64,000 nt of DNA from Pyropia yezoensis (taxonomy: Eukaryota; Rhodophyta; Bangiophyceae; Bangiales; Bangiaceae), in the NCBI GenBank assembly GCA_009829735.1, contig CM020619.1, forward strand, positions 20,775,816 through 20,839,815, given 5' to 3'. Below the pieces are notes generated by a model, which was not told the origin of the DNA, searched no databases, and worked only from the letters and a program-made list of their open reading frames with translations. A program made the translations under genes and the position numbers. This document shows positions 1 to 11,879 of this stretch, piece after piece (positions within the stretch are counted from its first letter, which is position 1; every line of letters begins with the position of its first letter).

Positions 1-2143
1 CCGTCGACGCTGCAGACGGCGGCGTCCACCCCCATCGGCGGGTAGCCGCCATCGCCGCCGCCGCCGGTTGGGCGCTCCCAGCCGCTCCCACCCCCACAGC
101 AGGGCTTGACATCGGCGCGCTCCCCACCGCCATCACCGCCACAACCGCCGCCACCGCCGCCACTTGCGCCACCGTCGACTGTGAGCAGAGCGCCGAGCCC
201 ATCCGTACTCAGCGTCGCCACCGACCCGACGGGCGACAGCGGCAAAACCGGCGGCACGCCCACACCCCCGTACCAGCTATGCGCCGCCGCCGCCGCCGCC
301 GCCGCCACAGACGTCTGCGTGGCAGGGGCGGGCAACGTCACCGTGCCGCCACTGCCACCGCCACTGCTGGCGCTGGCGCCCGTCGAAGACGGCAGCATGC
401 CATAGGAATAGTTAGTCGCGGAGACGGGCAGTGGGGACGCCCCAGCAGCTGCATCGTCAGGCAGCGGCGGCGCAGTGCCGGAATAGTAAGTGGCGGGTGT
501 GGGCGCAGTGGGCCCGGCTGCCGTCGGAGCGCCCGGGCGCGGGACCCCCGCCCCTCCAGAATAGAGAAAGCCAGGTGGGGGCATCGACTGCTGAGGCGGC
601 GTTTCCGCCGACCGCAACCGTGGGACCCGCGGTACAGGCGCCGGTGCGGGCAATGGGCCGGCGCATCGCGGGTCAAAGGCAGACTCTTGATGGTGGTGGT
701 GGAAGGGCGCCGAGGGGGCGCCCCACGAACCTACAGGCTGGGGCGCCATAAGCGCAGCGGCCAAGAGGGATACGTCCACCCCTTGGGGAACGGTGGAAAA
801 CGAGGAGCCAATGCCGTCGTCCACGTAGGGGGGGAGGGGCAACGCCTCGACGGGCGGCGGAGCTGCATCGAGGGCGGCGGGGGGGGCGGGGCAGGGGGAT
901 CTAGCCCCTGCCATGGGCGCACCAGCTGGTGCCGCCGCTGCTGCCCCTGCCGCTGCTGCTGCTGCTGCCGCAGACGGAACCGGCGGCCGCCACCGCCCGC
1001 CCGGTGGATGGTGTGCCTCTACCGGCGTCGGGGACGGCACAAACGGAAGACACGCGGTCGGGGGAGACGCCGACGTCGACGGGGCCGCCCGTTGCAGCTG
1101 TGTGACGGGCGTCGGCGGCGGCGGCCGCTTGTCGCCTCGCCGCCCGTCGGCAGGCGGCCACAGCGCGCGGTCCACGGGCGTCGTCGCTGTGCCTGCAGGG
1201 GCCGAGGCTGGCCCTGCAGATGGCGGGGGTGTGGTCAACGCTGATGCCGCTGCCGCCGCGGTCGCGGCCGTCACGGTTGTCATTGACACAGCCGGCGGGC
1301 TCATCACGTCCAGCCGGGCACACGAGGACGGGGACTGGGACGGCACCCTCTCTGCCTCCGCCCCCGCCGCAGCCTCTTCTCCCCTTCGGCGGAGAGTCGA
1401 GTTCCACCGGTTCTTGATGCTATTGTCGGTGCGGCCCGGAAGGTGAGCGGATATCTTTGCCCACGCGTTTCCCAGCCGGCCGTGCCACGAAACCAGCACC
1501 GCATCCTCGGCGGGCGTCCAGGCAGCCTTGACAATCGCCGGGTCGAGGTGGTTGAGCCACCGCTCCCGGCACTGCTTGCCTGTCCGACCCCGCAGTGCGG
1601 CGGCGATAACCGCCCAGTTGCGGGCGCCCGACCGGCGGACGAGGGCGCGGAGGGTGGCGTCTTCGGTGGCCGACCAGGGGCCCTTGGTGATGCGGCTGCT
1701 GGGGGTGCCGCTGCGAACCTTGCCGGCGAACGTGCGGATCTCGGGGGGGGGGCAGGGGGGGGGGGGGGGGGGGGGGGCGCAAGGGTGCCGTGCGCCGCCG
1801 CCGCCACCGCACCCGCGGCGGCAGCGGCGGCGGCGGCAGCCGCAGCGGCGGCCTTCGCATCGAGGGGGCCACACCCGGCCCGCGGCCGCTGCCCCGAAAG
1901 CGAGGACGACAACGGCCGCGGGGGCGTCAGGCGGGCGGCCTCCCCGTCGTTGGGCAGGCCCTTGTCATATGGGGTGGTCGAGTAGGGGACGTGCACGGCC
2001 GTCGGCTCCACTGGCAACCCGGCGGGCTGTGACGGCGTCGATGACGTCCGCGGCTGAGCGTCCACCCCGCCGCCGCCACGGTGGGGGGGCAGGAAAAACG
2101 CTCTACCGGGGCCATCGACGTAGGGGGCGGCGTCCATCATCAT
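1..2143 (-). CDS. R2R3-MYB transcription factor, C-terminus beyond left edge
   Basis: Reading leftward, two Myb repeats are clear. R2 (about 1692 to 1545) contains [16 protein letters not shown] and [12 protein letters not shown]3 (about 1545 to 1395) contains [20 protein letters not shown] and [12 protein letters not shown]. The regularly spaced Trp residues and the CRERW and NSIKNRW recognition helices are typical of R2R3-type MYB DNA-binding proteins, which act in the nucleus. After R3 the frame stays open, with no stop, to position 1 as an Ala/Pro/Gly/Ser/Thr-rich tail containing a His run. The N-terminal part (ATG at 2143, the first ATG after an in-frame TGA) is Ala/Pro-rich and lies in a different frame from the Myb repeats. 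The frames meet inside a C/G homopolymer at 1743-1777, so a miscounted homopolymer is the simplest explanation; a small intron is the alternative. Family certain; exact N-terminus and C-terminus not. Confidence 0.9.
1743..1777. repeat. Poly-G tract inside the MYB gene
   Basis: A run of G broken only by one CA encodes a poly-Pro stretch on the minus strand. It is where the reading frame of the MYB N-terminus changes to that of the Myb repeats. Homopolymers of this length are prone to both sequencing miscount and real slippage. Confidence 0.85.
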
Positions 2144-4141
2144 GTCCACCTCGCCTCAGCGTGAGGGGGGGGTCTTCACGGGTGGTTTCCAACGGCAGAG
2201 AGGGGAAAAGGGGGGAGAGGGGTGTGCAGAGAATGAGAGGTGTGGTGAGAGAGGGAAGACAGAGAGGTGGGGGTCGCGTCCAAAAGAATCCCACGGAGAG
2301 GGGGGCGATGCAAGTGGCGGGACTGATGGGAGTTGTTGCTGTGCCTCGTCGAGGAAACTTGACAGTCCCGCGGGTGGGCAGAGGGGGAGGGGGAGAGCGG
2401 AGAGGATGGATGGTGGCGCGCAAAAATGGGCTCGCCACGGTGTAACCACCGCGTTGACGTCGAGCGTCAGCGTAGGGGGGGGGGGGGGGGATGAGGGGGG
2501 GGCCGTTAAGGAAAAGCGCCAGTGTCGATCGCCGGCACAGCCACCCGGCGGGCAATGGCGCCCGCAGCGCGCCCGCGACAAAACTGGCCAGCTGATAACG
2601 GCGATGCGGAAGGGGGGGGAGGGGGAAAGGGGGATGTGGGGTAGGGGGGGGGAAGAGGGTCGGTCGCGAAGTGGAGCCGCCCCTCGCTGGCACCCCCTCC
2701 AGCATCCGTAGCGTGTGCCCGCAAGGAGCCAGCGGCGGCTTCACTAGCGAGAAGAACAGGGTTGGCCACCGCCCGCCAGCCGACTGCACAGCGACACAGT
2801 AGCCCAGAGCCGCCGGGCTCGCCGACGTGTGCGGCTGAACAGCGGCGGCCGTGGCGGCCGGCCGGCCGTGTGCGGGGGGGTGGGGGACGTGAGGGGCAGA
2901 TGGGGGGAAGCGAGGTGGGTTGCTGCAGTCGCGCGTCTGACCCCCCCCGCGCGCTATACACAGCTCGCTGACCGACCGCAGCATGGAAGGGGGGCGGAGA
3001 GGGTGGGGTTGGCGGCGGGGGGGGGGACCGCCGAGACGTAACATTGGGATGGGGGGGCATACCGGACACGGCTGCTAGTCCGGGTGAGCATGTGGATGGG
3101 GCGCTCTCACCACCACCCCCTCGCCCCAGCTCCGGCGGGGGGGGGGGGTGGGGGGGTGATGAGCAGAGCGGAAACGCGGCAGGGCTGCCAAGAGGCGTCG
3201 ACCACCACGCTAGGGGGGCTTAGGGGGGGCCTCCTGGGGGCGATGCGCGCATGTCCGGCCCGCGCCTCGGCCGCCGGGTCGTGCCCTCTCCCAGTTTGAG
3301 CTGCCTAGGACGCCCGGCTTCCGCCACCCTCCCGCGAGCGCTCCCCCCCCAAGCCCTGCCCCACCACGCACTGCCCAGCATGCAGCAGAGGGAAGGAGAC
3401 GGACTCCGGCAGGCGAGCGCCGCACGAGACCGAGGAGGGGGGGCGGCAGGTGTACTGCGGTGTCCTCCGCGAGACAGCCCCGAGCGGGTTGGTCCGTCCT
3501 CGACAGATCTTCGCGCGCCCGCCACCGCCACCGCCGCAGCCCCCGCGAGAGTGCCTCGCGACGAGGGGTCGCGGCTCGTGCCGGTCGGGCTTTCCCCCTG
3601 CCGGTGTGACCTGTCCCCGCACCACGGCCGCGAGGGGGAAGGAGCGTGCCAGGGAGGGGGGTGGGTAAGGTTGGTAGGACGGTAATATCGATCCATAGAC
3701 AAATGCGATAAAGTTCGGTACCTCGATCAGTAAACGTTAAGATTGGGGCGAGAATGACTTGATAGGCGAGAACGATTCAGATGAGTGAGCTTGACTTCCT
3801 TCCAGATTTGTATAATTCGGTAGAGTAAGGAAGTTGGTAGATAAGAATTGGAGAGCCCTCATCCCTTCTCCTCTCTGAGCCGAAGGCAGTTCACCAAGCA
3901 CCAACTGGCGAACTGGCCCATACAGACGCTCCGCAGAGCAATAGACTGGCATACCACCCCACTCCAGCTGGCCACCTGGCCACACCCTGCACAGTCATTG
4001 GCCAACGAGCTGTGACAGGTCCAGAAAGAGACGTGGCGGTCATGTCCAGAAAGAGACGTGTCTGTCATGTCGGTCTGACAGGATATCCCTTCTCACAGGC
4101 CGGCGGCGGTGCGCTCAGTGTCATAGCGCGCTTCGTGCAGA
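2144..4141. other. Intergenic G/C-skewed DNA, then an AT-richer stretch
   Basis: From 2144 to about 3680 the plus strand is full of G runs. Long frames occur on both strands but they are biased Pro/Gly/Arg strings with no recognisable domain. The MYB promoter probably lies at its left end. From about 3680 to 4140 the base composition becomes more even, with no convincing gene. Confidence 0.5.
4019..4070. repeat. 25-bp direct duplication
   Basis: The unit starting GTCCAGAAAGAGACGTG occurs twice in tandem, at 4019-4043 and 4044-4068, with three differences. Confidence 0.85.
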
Positions 4142-4444
4142 GTGCTGCGGTGCATTTCCGCACAAAGCAGAACTGCGTTGCTGCTTGGTGCACACGGTTG
4201 CGTGCCCTCCGTTCCTCGAGCGTACTGTACTGTCCAGCCAGAAACCCCGCGCTCTCTTTACCATACATGCCACAACCTGGTCGACGTGGAAGGCGTTTTT
4301 TTGCGCACGAGCGACCGCTTGCTGCGGGTCGATGGAATTGCTGCCAGCGACTGGGTGGCCTACTGCGTCGTCTGTGAGGCCGCGTACGCCCAGGGCCAGG
4401 AGGCTGTGACTGCCAGCGATAGTGACGACGAAGCTGTGCCTTAG
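4142..4444 (+). CDS. Unrecognised coding fragment with acidic C-terminus
   Basis: About 100 residues are open up to a TAG stop at 4442-4444. The second half has balanced amino-acid composition (for example GVFLRTSDRLLRVDGIAASD) and ends in an acidic tail, SDSDDEAVP, of the kind common at protein C-termini. The first half looks less protein-like and there is no convincing ATG, so this could be a last exon or a remnant of a decayed gene. No family recognised. No plausible upstream exon could be assigned by eye. Confidence 0.25.
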   Translation: MLRCISAQSRTALLLGAHGCVPSVPRAYCTVQPETPRSLYHTCHNLVDVEGVFLRTSDRLLRVDGIAASDWVAYCVVCEAAYAQGQEAVTASDSDDEAVP

Positions 4445-6030
4445 TTTGAGGTCGTAAACCATGCGGACTTTGTTGCCCAATGTTGAGAACCGACACACCC
4501 GCGGTGGCAAGCGCGGAGTCTGGGTGTTGGGCGGACGCACGCATTGAACGGTCTCCCGATCTCTTCGCTCGTCACCGCGGCCACGGGTTTCGTCATGTTT
4601 ACACTCTCCCGCGCCCCCAGCGCGTCTCGCAGCTTCCATGTACCGTGATACTTAGCGCAGCCTTCCCTCTCTTGCAGGACCCCTTCCACTTCGCAGGGGA
4701 TAGTGCCTCTCCCTCTCCCACACCTGCCCGGGCTCCATTCTCGGTCCATCTCCAGTCGACGTCCCAGCACTCACCGAGTGAGTCCGCATCTCGGGTCCCA
4801 CCCTGTGCGTGCCTCAGCTGCACTCATTAACACAGAGGCAGGGTCCGCGGAGGTGGGCGCTGGTCAGGTGGCCGTCGGAAGCAGCCGCTCAGTTGCGAGC
4901 CCTCCTGTGGTCGCGGTGCTCCATGAGAAGTCACAATTGTTTGTGAATACAATGTACCGATAAATGGATACGTTATCGCTAAATCGGCACACCGCTCAAA
5001 AAAGGTTATCGAACATCGTACCGATCAGTGATTGCCAACTTTACGAGCTAGGGGGTGGTGGGTGGGTGGCGGGCAGATCAATCATTCCCTTTTGGCTGGG
5101 TCCGCAGGAGAGCCGGAGGCGAGCTCCGCGCAAGATATGGTCCACGGCCGTGGCCACGGCCCAAGCCAACTGCCGCGTCTCAACCTGATGACCCTTGGCC
5201 GTCGGGCTGTTGGTCGCCACCCCCTCCGCGGGGATTGAGGGGGGGTGGTCGGCGGTTCCCCCTCCGCCTCGCTCCGGGCGGTGCCCTCGCGGGTGCCTAC
5301 CAGCCATCGATCACGGCAAGAAGGGCGACCACCCAATTAGTTTGCCTATTTTTCCTATGCGTGATGGCCAGGGCCACGTAGGGGCCACGCGCGGAGCCGC
5401 CCGGCCAGTGGCCCGTCATACTAAACGCCCGTCTGGCCACCCAGAGTGGGCCTGACAGAAAGCTACACTGACGGGCGACGCAGTCAGAGGTAGTGAGCTT
5501 GCATCGGTTCAGCCACTCGACATCCTGTCAATACTGTAGCAAGCTACAAGGGGATCGCCCTCCTGAGAGAGGCTCTCGAATGCTGAAGGGGGGCCAGGTG
5601 TCGACGACAGTATATAAGGGCGAGGGGTGCTGTTGTCGGAGGGAGGTATCAGGCTGCTGCCAGGTGTGGCGGCGGTTCGGCCTGCCAGCCTTGCCAAGTC
5701 ACGTGCCCGAGACAGCCGCGGGCGCCGACGCCAAGTCATCATCATGGCGTGTCTCGTGACACGAGGCGAATTGTCTGGAAGGAAACATGCATGTCATTTA
5801 TGTAGATGTATGTACGTACAGGGACAGCCGTCGCTGATTGGATCAAGTTCATGAAAGGTGTCCGGCCAGGGGCACCCCCAAAATGAGTTGCTTCAATCCG
5901 GGGACGGGGGGACGCGGGCGGGGGCGCTGTCGCGAGACCCCGACTTGCGAGAAGCGAGCCAAGCACAAGTCGCCGCTCTGCTGGTCCAGGAGAACGCGCT
6001 GTGGCGGAGATCTGAGGTAGTATTTGCAGA
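4445..6030. other. Non-coding stretch with a TATA-like site
   Basis: No gene was recognised. A TATATAAGG box at 5611-5619 in an otherwise GC-rich context resembles a core promoter, but no matching downstream reading frame was found. The frames present are short and without domains. Confidence 0.4.
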
Positions 6031-6064
6031 TCTCAACCAAAACGCAAAAAAACGCGTTTTGGAA
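6031..6064. repeat. Hairpin repeat, left inverted copy
   Basis: This copy begins GATCTCAACCAAAACGCAAA and is itself palindromic (CCAAAACGC paired with GCGTTTTGG). A copy in opposite orientation lies at 11843-11879. The similarity continues for roughly 25 bp on the outer side of each hairpin. Confidence 0.75.
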
Positions 6065-9000
6065 CGGGGGGTGGCAGGGTGGCGTGTGAGCGCGCCACGT
6101 GGACGTGGGGGGGGGGGGCTGGGGGGGTGGTTGGGGGGGGGTTGGTTGGGGGGGATGAAATACGATACCGGAACTTGTGTACTTGTAACAATTGTCCGTT
6201 GAGGCAAATGTCCGATAGGGTCGATGCAGCCAAGCTGGTTGCCCTTTGTTGTTGCTACTGGCCAGACTGGGTCACTCGAAAGAAGCGGCCGGCCTGCCTT
6301 AACGGTCTCCAAGTAGATTTCCGCGGGTCGCCAGAGGCCGCCAGCGCAGCGGCCTGGGGCTGCCGCCTCCGCTGGCCGGCTCGCGCTGCCGCCGGCTGTG
6401 CCATGAGCTTCTGCCGGCTGCCCCTATCATGCCTCAGCCGCCCCCGCCAACGCCGCTGCCACCCCCGGCCGCCGTCATGGCCATCGGTGGTGTCATCGTG
6501 GCGCAGTCAGCCGCCGCCTGGACCCCCCGCCGGGCTTTCGAGCCCCATCCCGTCGGTGTCCTCGTCGTACACGCCGTCGGGCTGTACGCCCAGCCGGTGT
6601 GTGTCCCGCCCACCCCCCGGTCTGTGTCGGCCGCCATCGCCGCCACCGCCGCCACAGCCACCACCGCCGCCGCCGCTACCGCAGCCACCTTCTCCGCATC
6701 TGGTCCCGCCACCACCACCGCGTGACCTGCCGCCGCCGCTGGCGCCGCTGCTCCCACCGGTTGCCGGCCTCCCCCCCATGCTTCTGGCGTCCGCAAATCG
6801 GGCGCTGGAGCCCAACAACTGAGGACTGCTTCCGACCCCGCGGCCATGCGATAACATCGGCCACGACACCGGCTGTCGACCCCGCCGCCGGCCTCCGCTT
6901 CCCGCTGCCTCCTCTACTGCCGGCTGTCACCGCCGCCCACTGCCGCTGGGCGCCCGCTGTCGTCGGTTGCCCCGCCGCCGGCTGCGGCCGTCGCGCCGCT
7001 GCCGCCGACTGATCCGCCGCGGCGGGATGCTCCCGCCGCCGCCGTCTGGTACCACCCCGGCTGGATTCTGCCGCGCCCGACGACAGCCACCGCTGCGGCT
7101 GGGTGCTGCCGTGCCCAGCTGTCGCTGCCGCCGGTCGCTGTCGCCGCCGGATTCTGGTGGCCGCCCGCTGCCGCTGATTTCCAGCTGCTGTTGGCGGTCA
7201 CTAACGGAAGAGGCTGCGGCCCCCCCAGGCTGCGGTGCGGTGCGGATTGTGTGCTCGTGTGGTCTGTTGGCATGGTTGTTGTGGGGCCGCCCAAGTTACC
7301 CAGCCGCCTTTGGCACCACTAAAGGGTGCCACCCCGTCATGGCAGCAGACGTGAGTTATGGCGGGGGGATGGGGGAGGGGTTGAGGGGGTCAGCCCCACA
7401 GATGACGCCTGCCAGCCGCCCGGGAGAGTCAGGCACATGAGAGAATGCGCCGTTGTATTGGAACGAAACTTCGAAGTACAAGCCCACACTGTAAGTGACA
7501 GCTTAAGCCCGACGTGAACCCTATCTCATTGTTTATCTGAGAGATCACGTCCACCGTGTTCCCGGTGATAGGCTGTCACGAGCTCTCAGCCATGATACAA
7601 TAGTATTTTCATGCAGAAATTCAGTATTGGACCACATAGAATACAATACATGACTGGTAGAACAACCTGGTCAGCGTCTCGCTGTCGCGGACCCAAACGG
7701 CTGAAGCGCCGGCGGCTGACCCCCCTCCACCCCCCGCCTCGGCGCCCGCTTCGCCATTATCTGGTGGCCCAACAGGTCTGTTACCCACAAGAGCTCTGAG
7801 AACGTAATCTTCCAGAGCGCCCCAGCAGGAGTCTCGCGCACCGGAACATCCCCACTCTCCGTTCAAGGTGCACATCATACCCGCGCTACCCGCTGGGTTC
7901 CATCACACTGAGGGGCACCAGTGACAGGGAATGACTGTTCTTTGCGGTCTGTGTGTCTCCCTGACTGGTCCGCACTCCAACCACAAGCGATTCTTCTCGC
8001 GGCCACGGCGGGAAAGCGGCGTCAGACTGTTGTGTTGTTCCCAGCCGCCCATTAGGAGTGTGATTTTTTCGTGTCTGGGACCCCCACAGCGGGATGTTGT
8101 AGCTGTTTGTGAGTATACCGATGACGCTGAACGTGTTGGCACATCCCTACAGTGTTGAACACCCGTAGAGCAGACAGGAACTGCGAGAGACTGGGAGGAT
8201 GAGGCGCATAGACCTACAATTGCCTCTCCCGAGTTTTCGTGGGCATTGTAGCTCTCGTTTTTTCAGTTGCAAGTTGAGAGCAAAGCTACCTGGTGGATAC
8301 TATGTGCTCAAACTTGTTGGACAGCTCGCTGGCTTCCGCACATTGGCGGCCGACCCCCTGTGGAGGAGAGGTGGACACTGCGGCGCAGCTATGCACCCCC
8401 ACAGCCCCGGTGAGTGCGAGCATGCCGCGGGGGTTGTCGGCGGTACTGTTAGGATCTGGTAGCTACACGCTTTGGAGGATGGGGGCACTGTGTGTCGTTG
8501 GGGCGAGCGCCAATGCGTTGTCTCCAGAATTGGCACTCTGGGGGGCTGTAGGACCATGTTCCCATCATTTGCGGGAGTTTCTGAAAACATACGCGTGACC
8601 CGCGTCATCGTTTTAGTCATTTGAGCATGTCTTAAAAAAGTGCGCGGGTGGGTCCCATGATTGTGTTTGTCACCCGCCCCCCTCCAGGACTCACGGTTGG
8701 GGGCCCCCCGCGACTGACCCCGTGCACGCCGAAACGAATTGTTCAAGTAAGGTGTGCGAGATTTCTTGGCGCCGTCACCGAGTGACTAAAACGATGACGC
8801 TGGTCACGCTCATGCACTCAGAAAGTCTCGCAAACAACGGGAAGGAGGTCGTATAGCCCCTCAAAGTGCCCATTCTGCAGAGAACGCCCTGGCGCTCCCC
8901 CCAACGCTGCACAGAGCCCCTATCCACTAATGCCCTCAGATTTCAGTTCTTCACAGTGCCGACGACCACCACTACTGAAAAATCATACTCCCCGTCGCTG

Positions 9001-9650
9001 TAGGGGTGTCAAGCTGCGCCGCCATGTCCAACCCCCTTCCAAAGGCGGTCTCTCGTTGTTCCTGTCTGCTATTCGGGAGTTCAACGCTGGATGGGCGCTC
9101 CAATCGGTGCAGCAAGATCTATATACCCTAGAACACTCAGCAAGTCTCGCTGTAGTAGTCGCAGGCGCGGCAGTAGGGTGCGGCGCGGACATGATGTGGC
9201 AGTGGAATGAACATTCGGGGATGTTCTTGTGCGCGTGGCGTCTGCGGGGACTCTGTGCACATTGGAACGATTGAGTTGTACCAAACAGCGTGACCATAAG
9301 ACCTGTTGGGCCCCCGGGAAGTAGCGAACTAGGCGCCGAGGCGGCGTGATGGTTGCCGTCGGCCGTCGGCGTTTCTTCAACCGAGAGCGTCCGCCTTGCG
9401 AGTCGCTGACCAGGTCGCTTGACAGTCAAATATTGTACTCGCCTATCCTGCGTAAATGAGCCAGTGTAGAATTCCACGGGTTGCAAAGCTGAGACGTAGT
9501 GACAGCCTATCACATCGGCGACATGGCGCATTTGGTGTCTCAGATACGACAGGAAATGGAATTTAAGTCAGGCGTGCCGTGTGAAGCTTACAAAATGTTT
9601 CTGATAAATACTGTGAGTCTTTCTCGTCAAATACAACAGCGCGCAAGCTA
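6065..9650. other. GC-rich low-complexity block, then non-coding DNA
   Basis: G runs occupy about 6067-6155. From 6330 to 7200 both strands read as Pro/Ala/Thr or Gly/Ala strings without any domain, characteristic of GC-rich repeat rather than genes. From 7300 to 9650 composition is more even, but only short frames without homology signals are present. Confidence 0.45.
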
Positions 9651-9769
9651 CAGTGCGTCCCGTAAAAAGAGGACGTGCACGTGTCGTGATCATGTCAAAT
9701 ACCGGCCACTGGACCAATCAAACCCACACTGCACGACCCGTGCACGTCCACTTTTTACGGGACGCACAA
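9651..9769 (+). mobile_element. MITE copy 1, 119 bp, TA-flanked
   Basis: Ends are near-perfect inverted repeats of about 37 bp (GTGCGTCCCGTAAAAAG at the left, its complement at the right). It is flanked directly by TA at 9649-9650 and 9770-9771, the target duplication typical of Tc1/mariner-type elements. The centre is non-coding. Copies 2 and 3 are at 13413-13531 and 55614-55731, nearly the same length. The autonomous partner is not in this window. Confidence 0.92.
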
Positions 9770-11842
9770 TAAGGCTTCGCTCCCTGGTGCGCCATCACCA
9801 GTGCCTTTCTAGCCCTCCCCCCGTCCAATAACGTGTTGTTCACGTGTACTCCCCAACCGGTCGGGGCCACAGCCGTGGCGGCAGCAGGCACCGGCTGGCT
9901 CCTGACCGCGGCAGTGGTAACCCCCGACGCCGGCAGCGTCCGTGAGTCGCAAGACAGCTGGTGGGAAGACAAAACATGTCGCTGTAGCGGCCCCCTGCGG
10001 CAGTAGCAGCCGGCAGCTGCGGCGGCAGGTAGCAGCCTCCGGCCGGTGCTCGACAGCCCTTGGCAGCGGGGGAGCATCTGGTGGCGGCGCGACGGGCGCA
10101 AACGGAGACGCGGGCAGCACCCGGCTGCGGAGCCACCCGGCGGCAGCTGCCGGCCGCAGCGACGCGTCCGGCAGCCCCAGCAACCAGGTGCCCGCGCCCC
10201 CCAGCTACCCCCCCGCTGCCCCCCCCGCAGCCCGCGGCGGCGCAAGCCGATACAAGCAGCCGGCTGCGGCGGCCGCGGCGCCGCAGCGGCGCAGCCCAAA
10301 CCGCCAGCAACCGGGCGCCCGCCCCCTGCCGCCGCCCTCCCCAGTCCCTGGCGGCGGCTCCAGCAGCGTCAGGGGGCAAGCCCTAGCCCCCGCCCACGGC
10401 GGCGGCGGCCAGTCACCGACAGAACTCAGCCACGGTGGCAGCCCCAGCAGCGCCCCGGGCGCAGCGGCGCGCCCGGCAGCCCCAGAAACCAGTCGATCGC
10501 CCCCCCAGGCTGCACGCCCGCAGCGCGCGGCGGCAGCAAACGGAGGCGGCAACCGGCCGCGGCGGCCGCGGTGGCCGCAGCGGCGCGGCCGGCAGCGGCA
10601 GCAACCAGGCGCCCGCCCCCCCCCGCCGCCCCCCCAGCCCCCGGCGGCGGCAGTCCCCGCCCGCGGCGGCGGCCGCCAGCCGCTGGTAGCAGCCGGCCGC
10701 GGCGGCCGCTCCGGCAGCGCCCCGGCCGCAGCGGCGCACCTCCCAGCCCCAGTAACCAGTCGCCCACTCCACCGGGGTGCCCCCCATCTGCAGGCGGCTG
10801 CGGCAGCCGTCAGGGCGGCAGCCGGCCGTCACATGCGTAGAAGCCGCGGCGCAGCAGCGGGTAGCCGGCAGCCCCTGACAAGCAGCGCAGCAACCGGCAG
10901 CCCCCGACAAGCAGCGCAGCAAACGGCAGCGGAAGCCAGCGACGGCAACCCCAGGGCGCTGTGGCGGCAGCCGAACACGGCGCCCCCCCCTGGCCGCGGC
11001 CGCGCCAGCCCCCGGCCGCGGCCGCGCCAGCCCCCCGCCGCGCGAGCGGCAGCCGGCAGCAGCGGCATCCCGCGGCGGCAGCTCCCACGCGCCGCGGTGG
11101 CAGCCGGCACCAGCGGTGGCCCGCGGCCGCAGCACACGGCTCGGCGGAGGCAGCCGGCAGTGGCAGCAGCCGCAGGCCACGGCGGGGCGGCGGATCAGCG
11201 GCGTCAGCAGGCGGCGGCAGACCACGGCCGCGGCGGCGGCAGCCGGCAGTGGCAGCAGCCGCAGGCCACGGCGGGGCGGCGGCTCGGCGGCGGCGGCGGC
11301 AGCGGGCGGTAACAGCAGCCGCGGCCGCGGCGCTCCCCCCCAGCTGCAGCGGACGCAGATACCAGCCGCGGGGACCGCCGCTGGCGGCGGCGGCGGCCGG
11401 CAGCGGGGACAGCCACCGGCCGCGATGGCGGCAGCCGCCGGCCGCGAGTGGCGCTGCTCCAGGCTGCGATGGCAGCGACCGCCGCCCGCGTGAAGCTTGC
11501 AGCGGCGACGATTGCGAAGCGGCAACGTGTGGCGGGGGTGGGCGGCGTGCGGGGGAAGTGGGCGGCGGTGGGGGGAGGAGGGGAGCGCGTGGTACTGGAG
11601 GGGGCGGGGCGAGTGGGGGGGGCGGGGGGGGCGGCGGGAGGGGGGAGCGGGGTGCCCCACTGGCGGGACCACGCTGGCGGGAACTGGCGTCGCCACCCCA
11701 TTCCCGGCAGGGGTAATGGGTGGGTCAGTACATGGTGGAATAAATGCTTCCGAGGCACACGTGGTCCTGTCGGCGTTGGCAGCCGGAGGGCGGCCAGCGA
11801 CCGCCGAGATCAGCGCGCTGGGCTCTCAAAGCCTCTCAGCGA
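9770..11842. repeat. GC-rich imperfect repeat block
   Basis: Roughly 9840-11680 is built of GGC/CAG-type units with imperfect longer periods. For instance a segment with GGCAGTGGCAGCAGCCGCAG occurs near 11155 and again 89 bp later. Very long frames exist on both strands and in several phases at once, which argues that none is a protein. No regular single period was established by eye. Confidence 0.6.
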
Positions 11843-11879
11843 TACCAAAACGCAAACTTTTGCGTTTTGGTTGAGATCC
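11843..11879. repeat. Hairpin repeat, right inverted copy
   Basis: This is the reverse-complement partner of 6031-6064: CCAAAACGC, a short AT loop, then GCGTTTTGGTTGAGATC. Similarity extends outward through TACTAC and AGATCT, so the two copies are members of a dispersed repeat rather than clean transposon tips. Confidence 0.75.

Noticed and set aside
279-1244. A 321-codon plus-strand Arg-rich frame
   Set aside because: Shadow of the MYB C-terminal coding region on the opposite strand.
2103-3044. Long minus-strand Pro-rich frames upstream of the MYB gene
   Set aside because: Compositional artefact of G runs; no domain and no matching start context.
9942-11312. A 456-codon plus-strand frame in GC-rich repeat
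   Set aside because: Composed almost only of Ala, Pro, Arg, Gly and Ser, with equally long frames in other phases and on the other strand; no domain.
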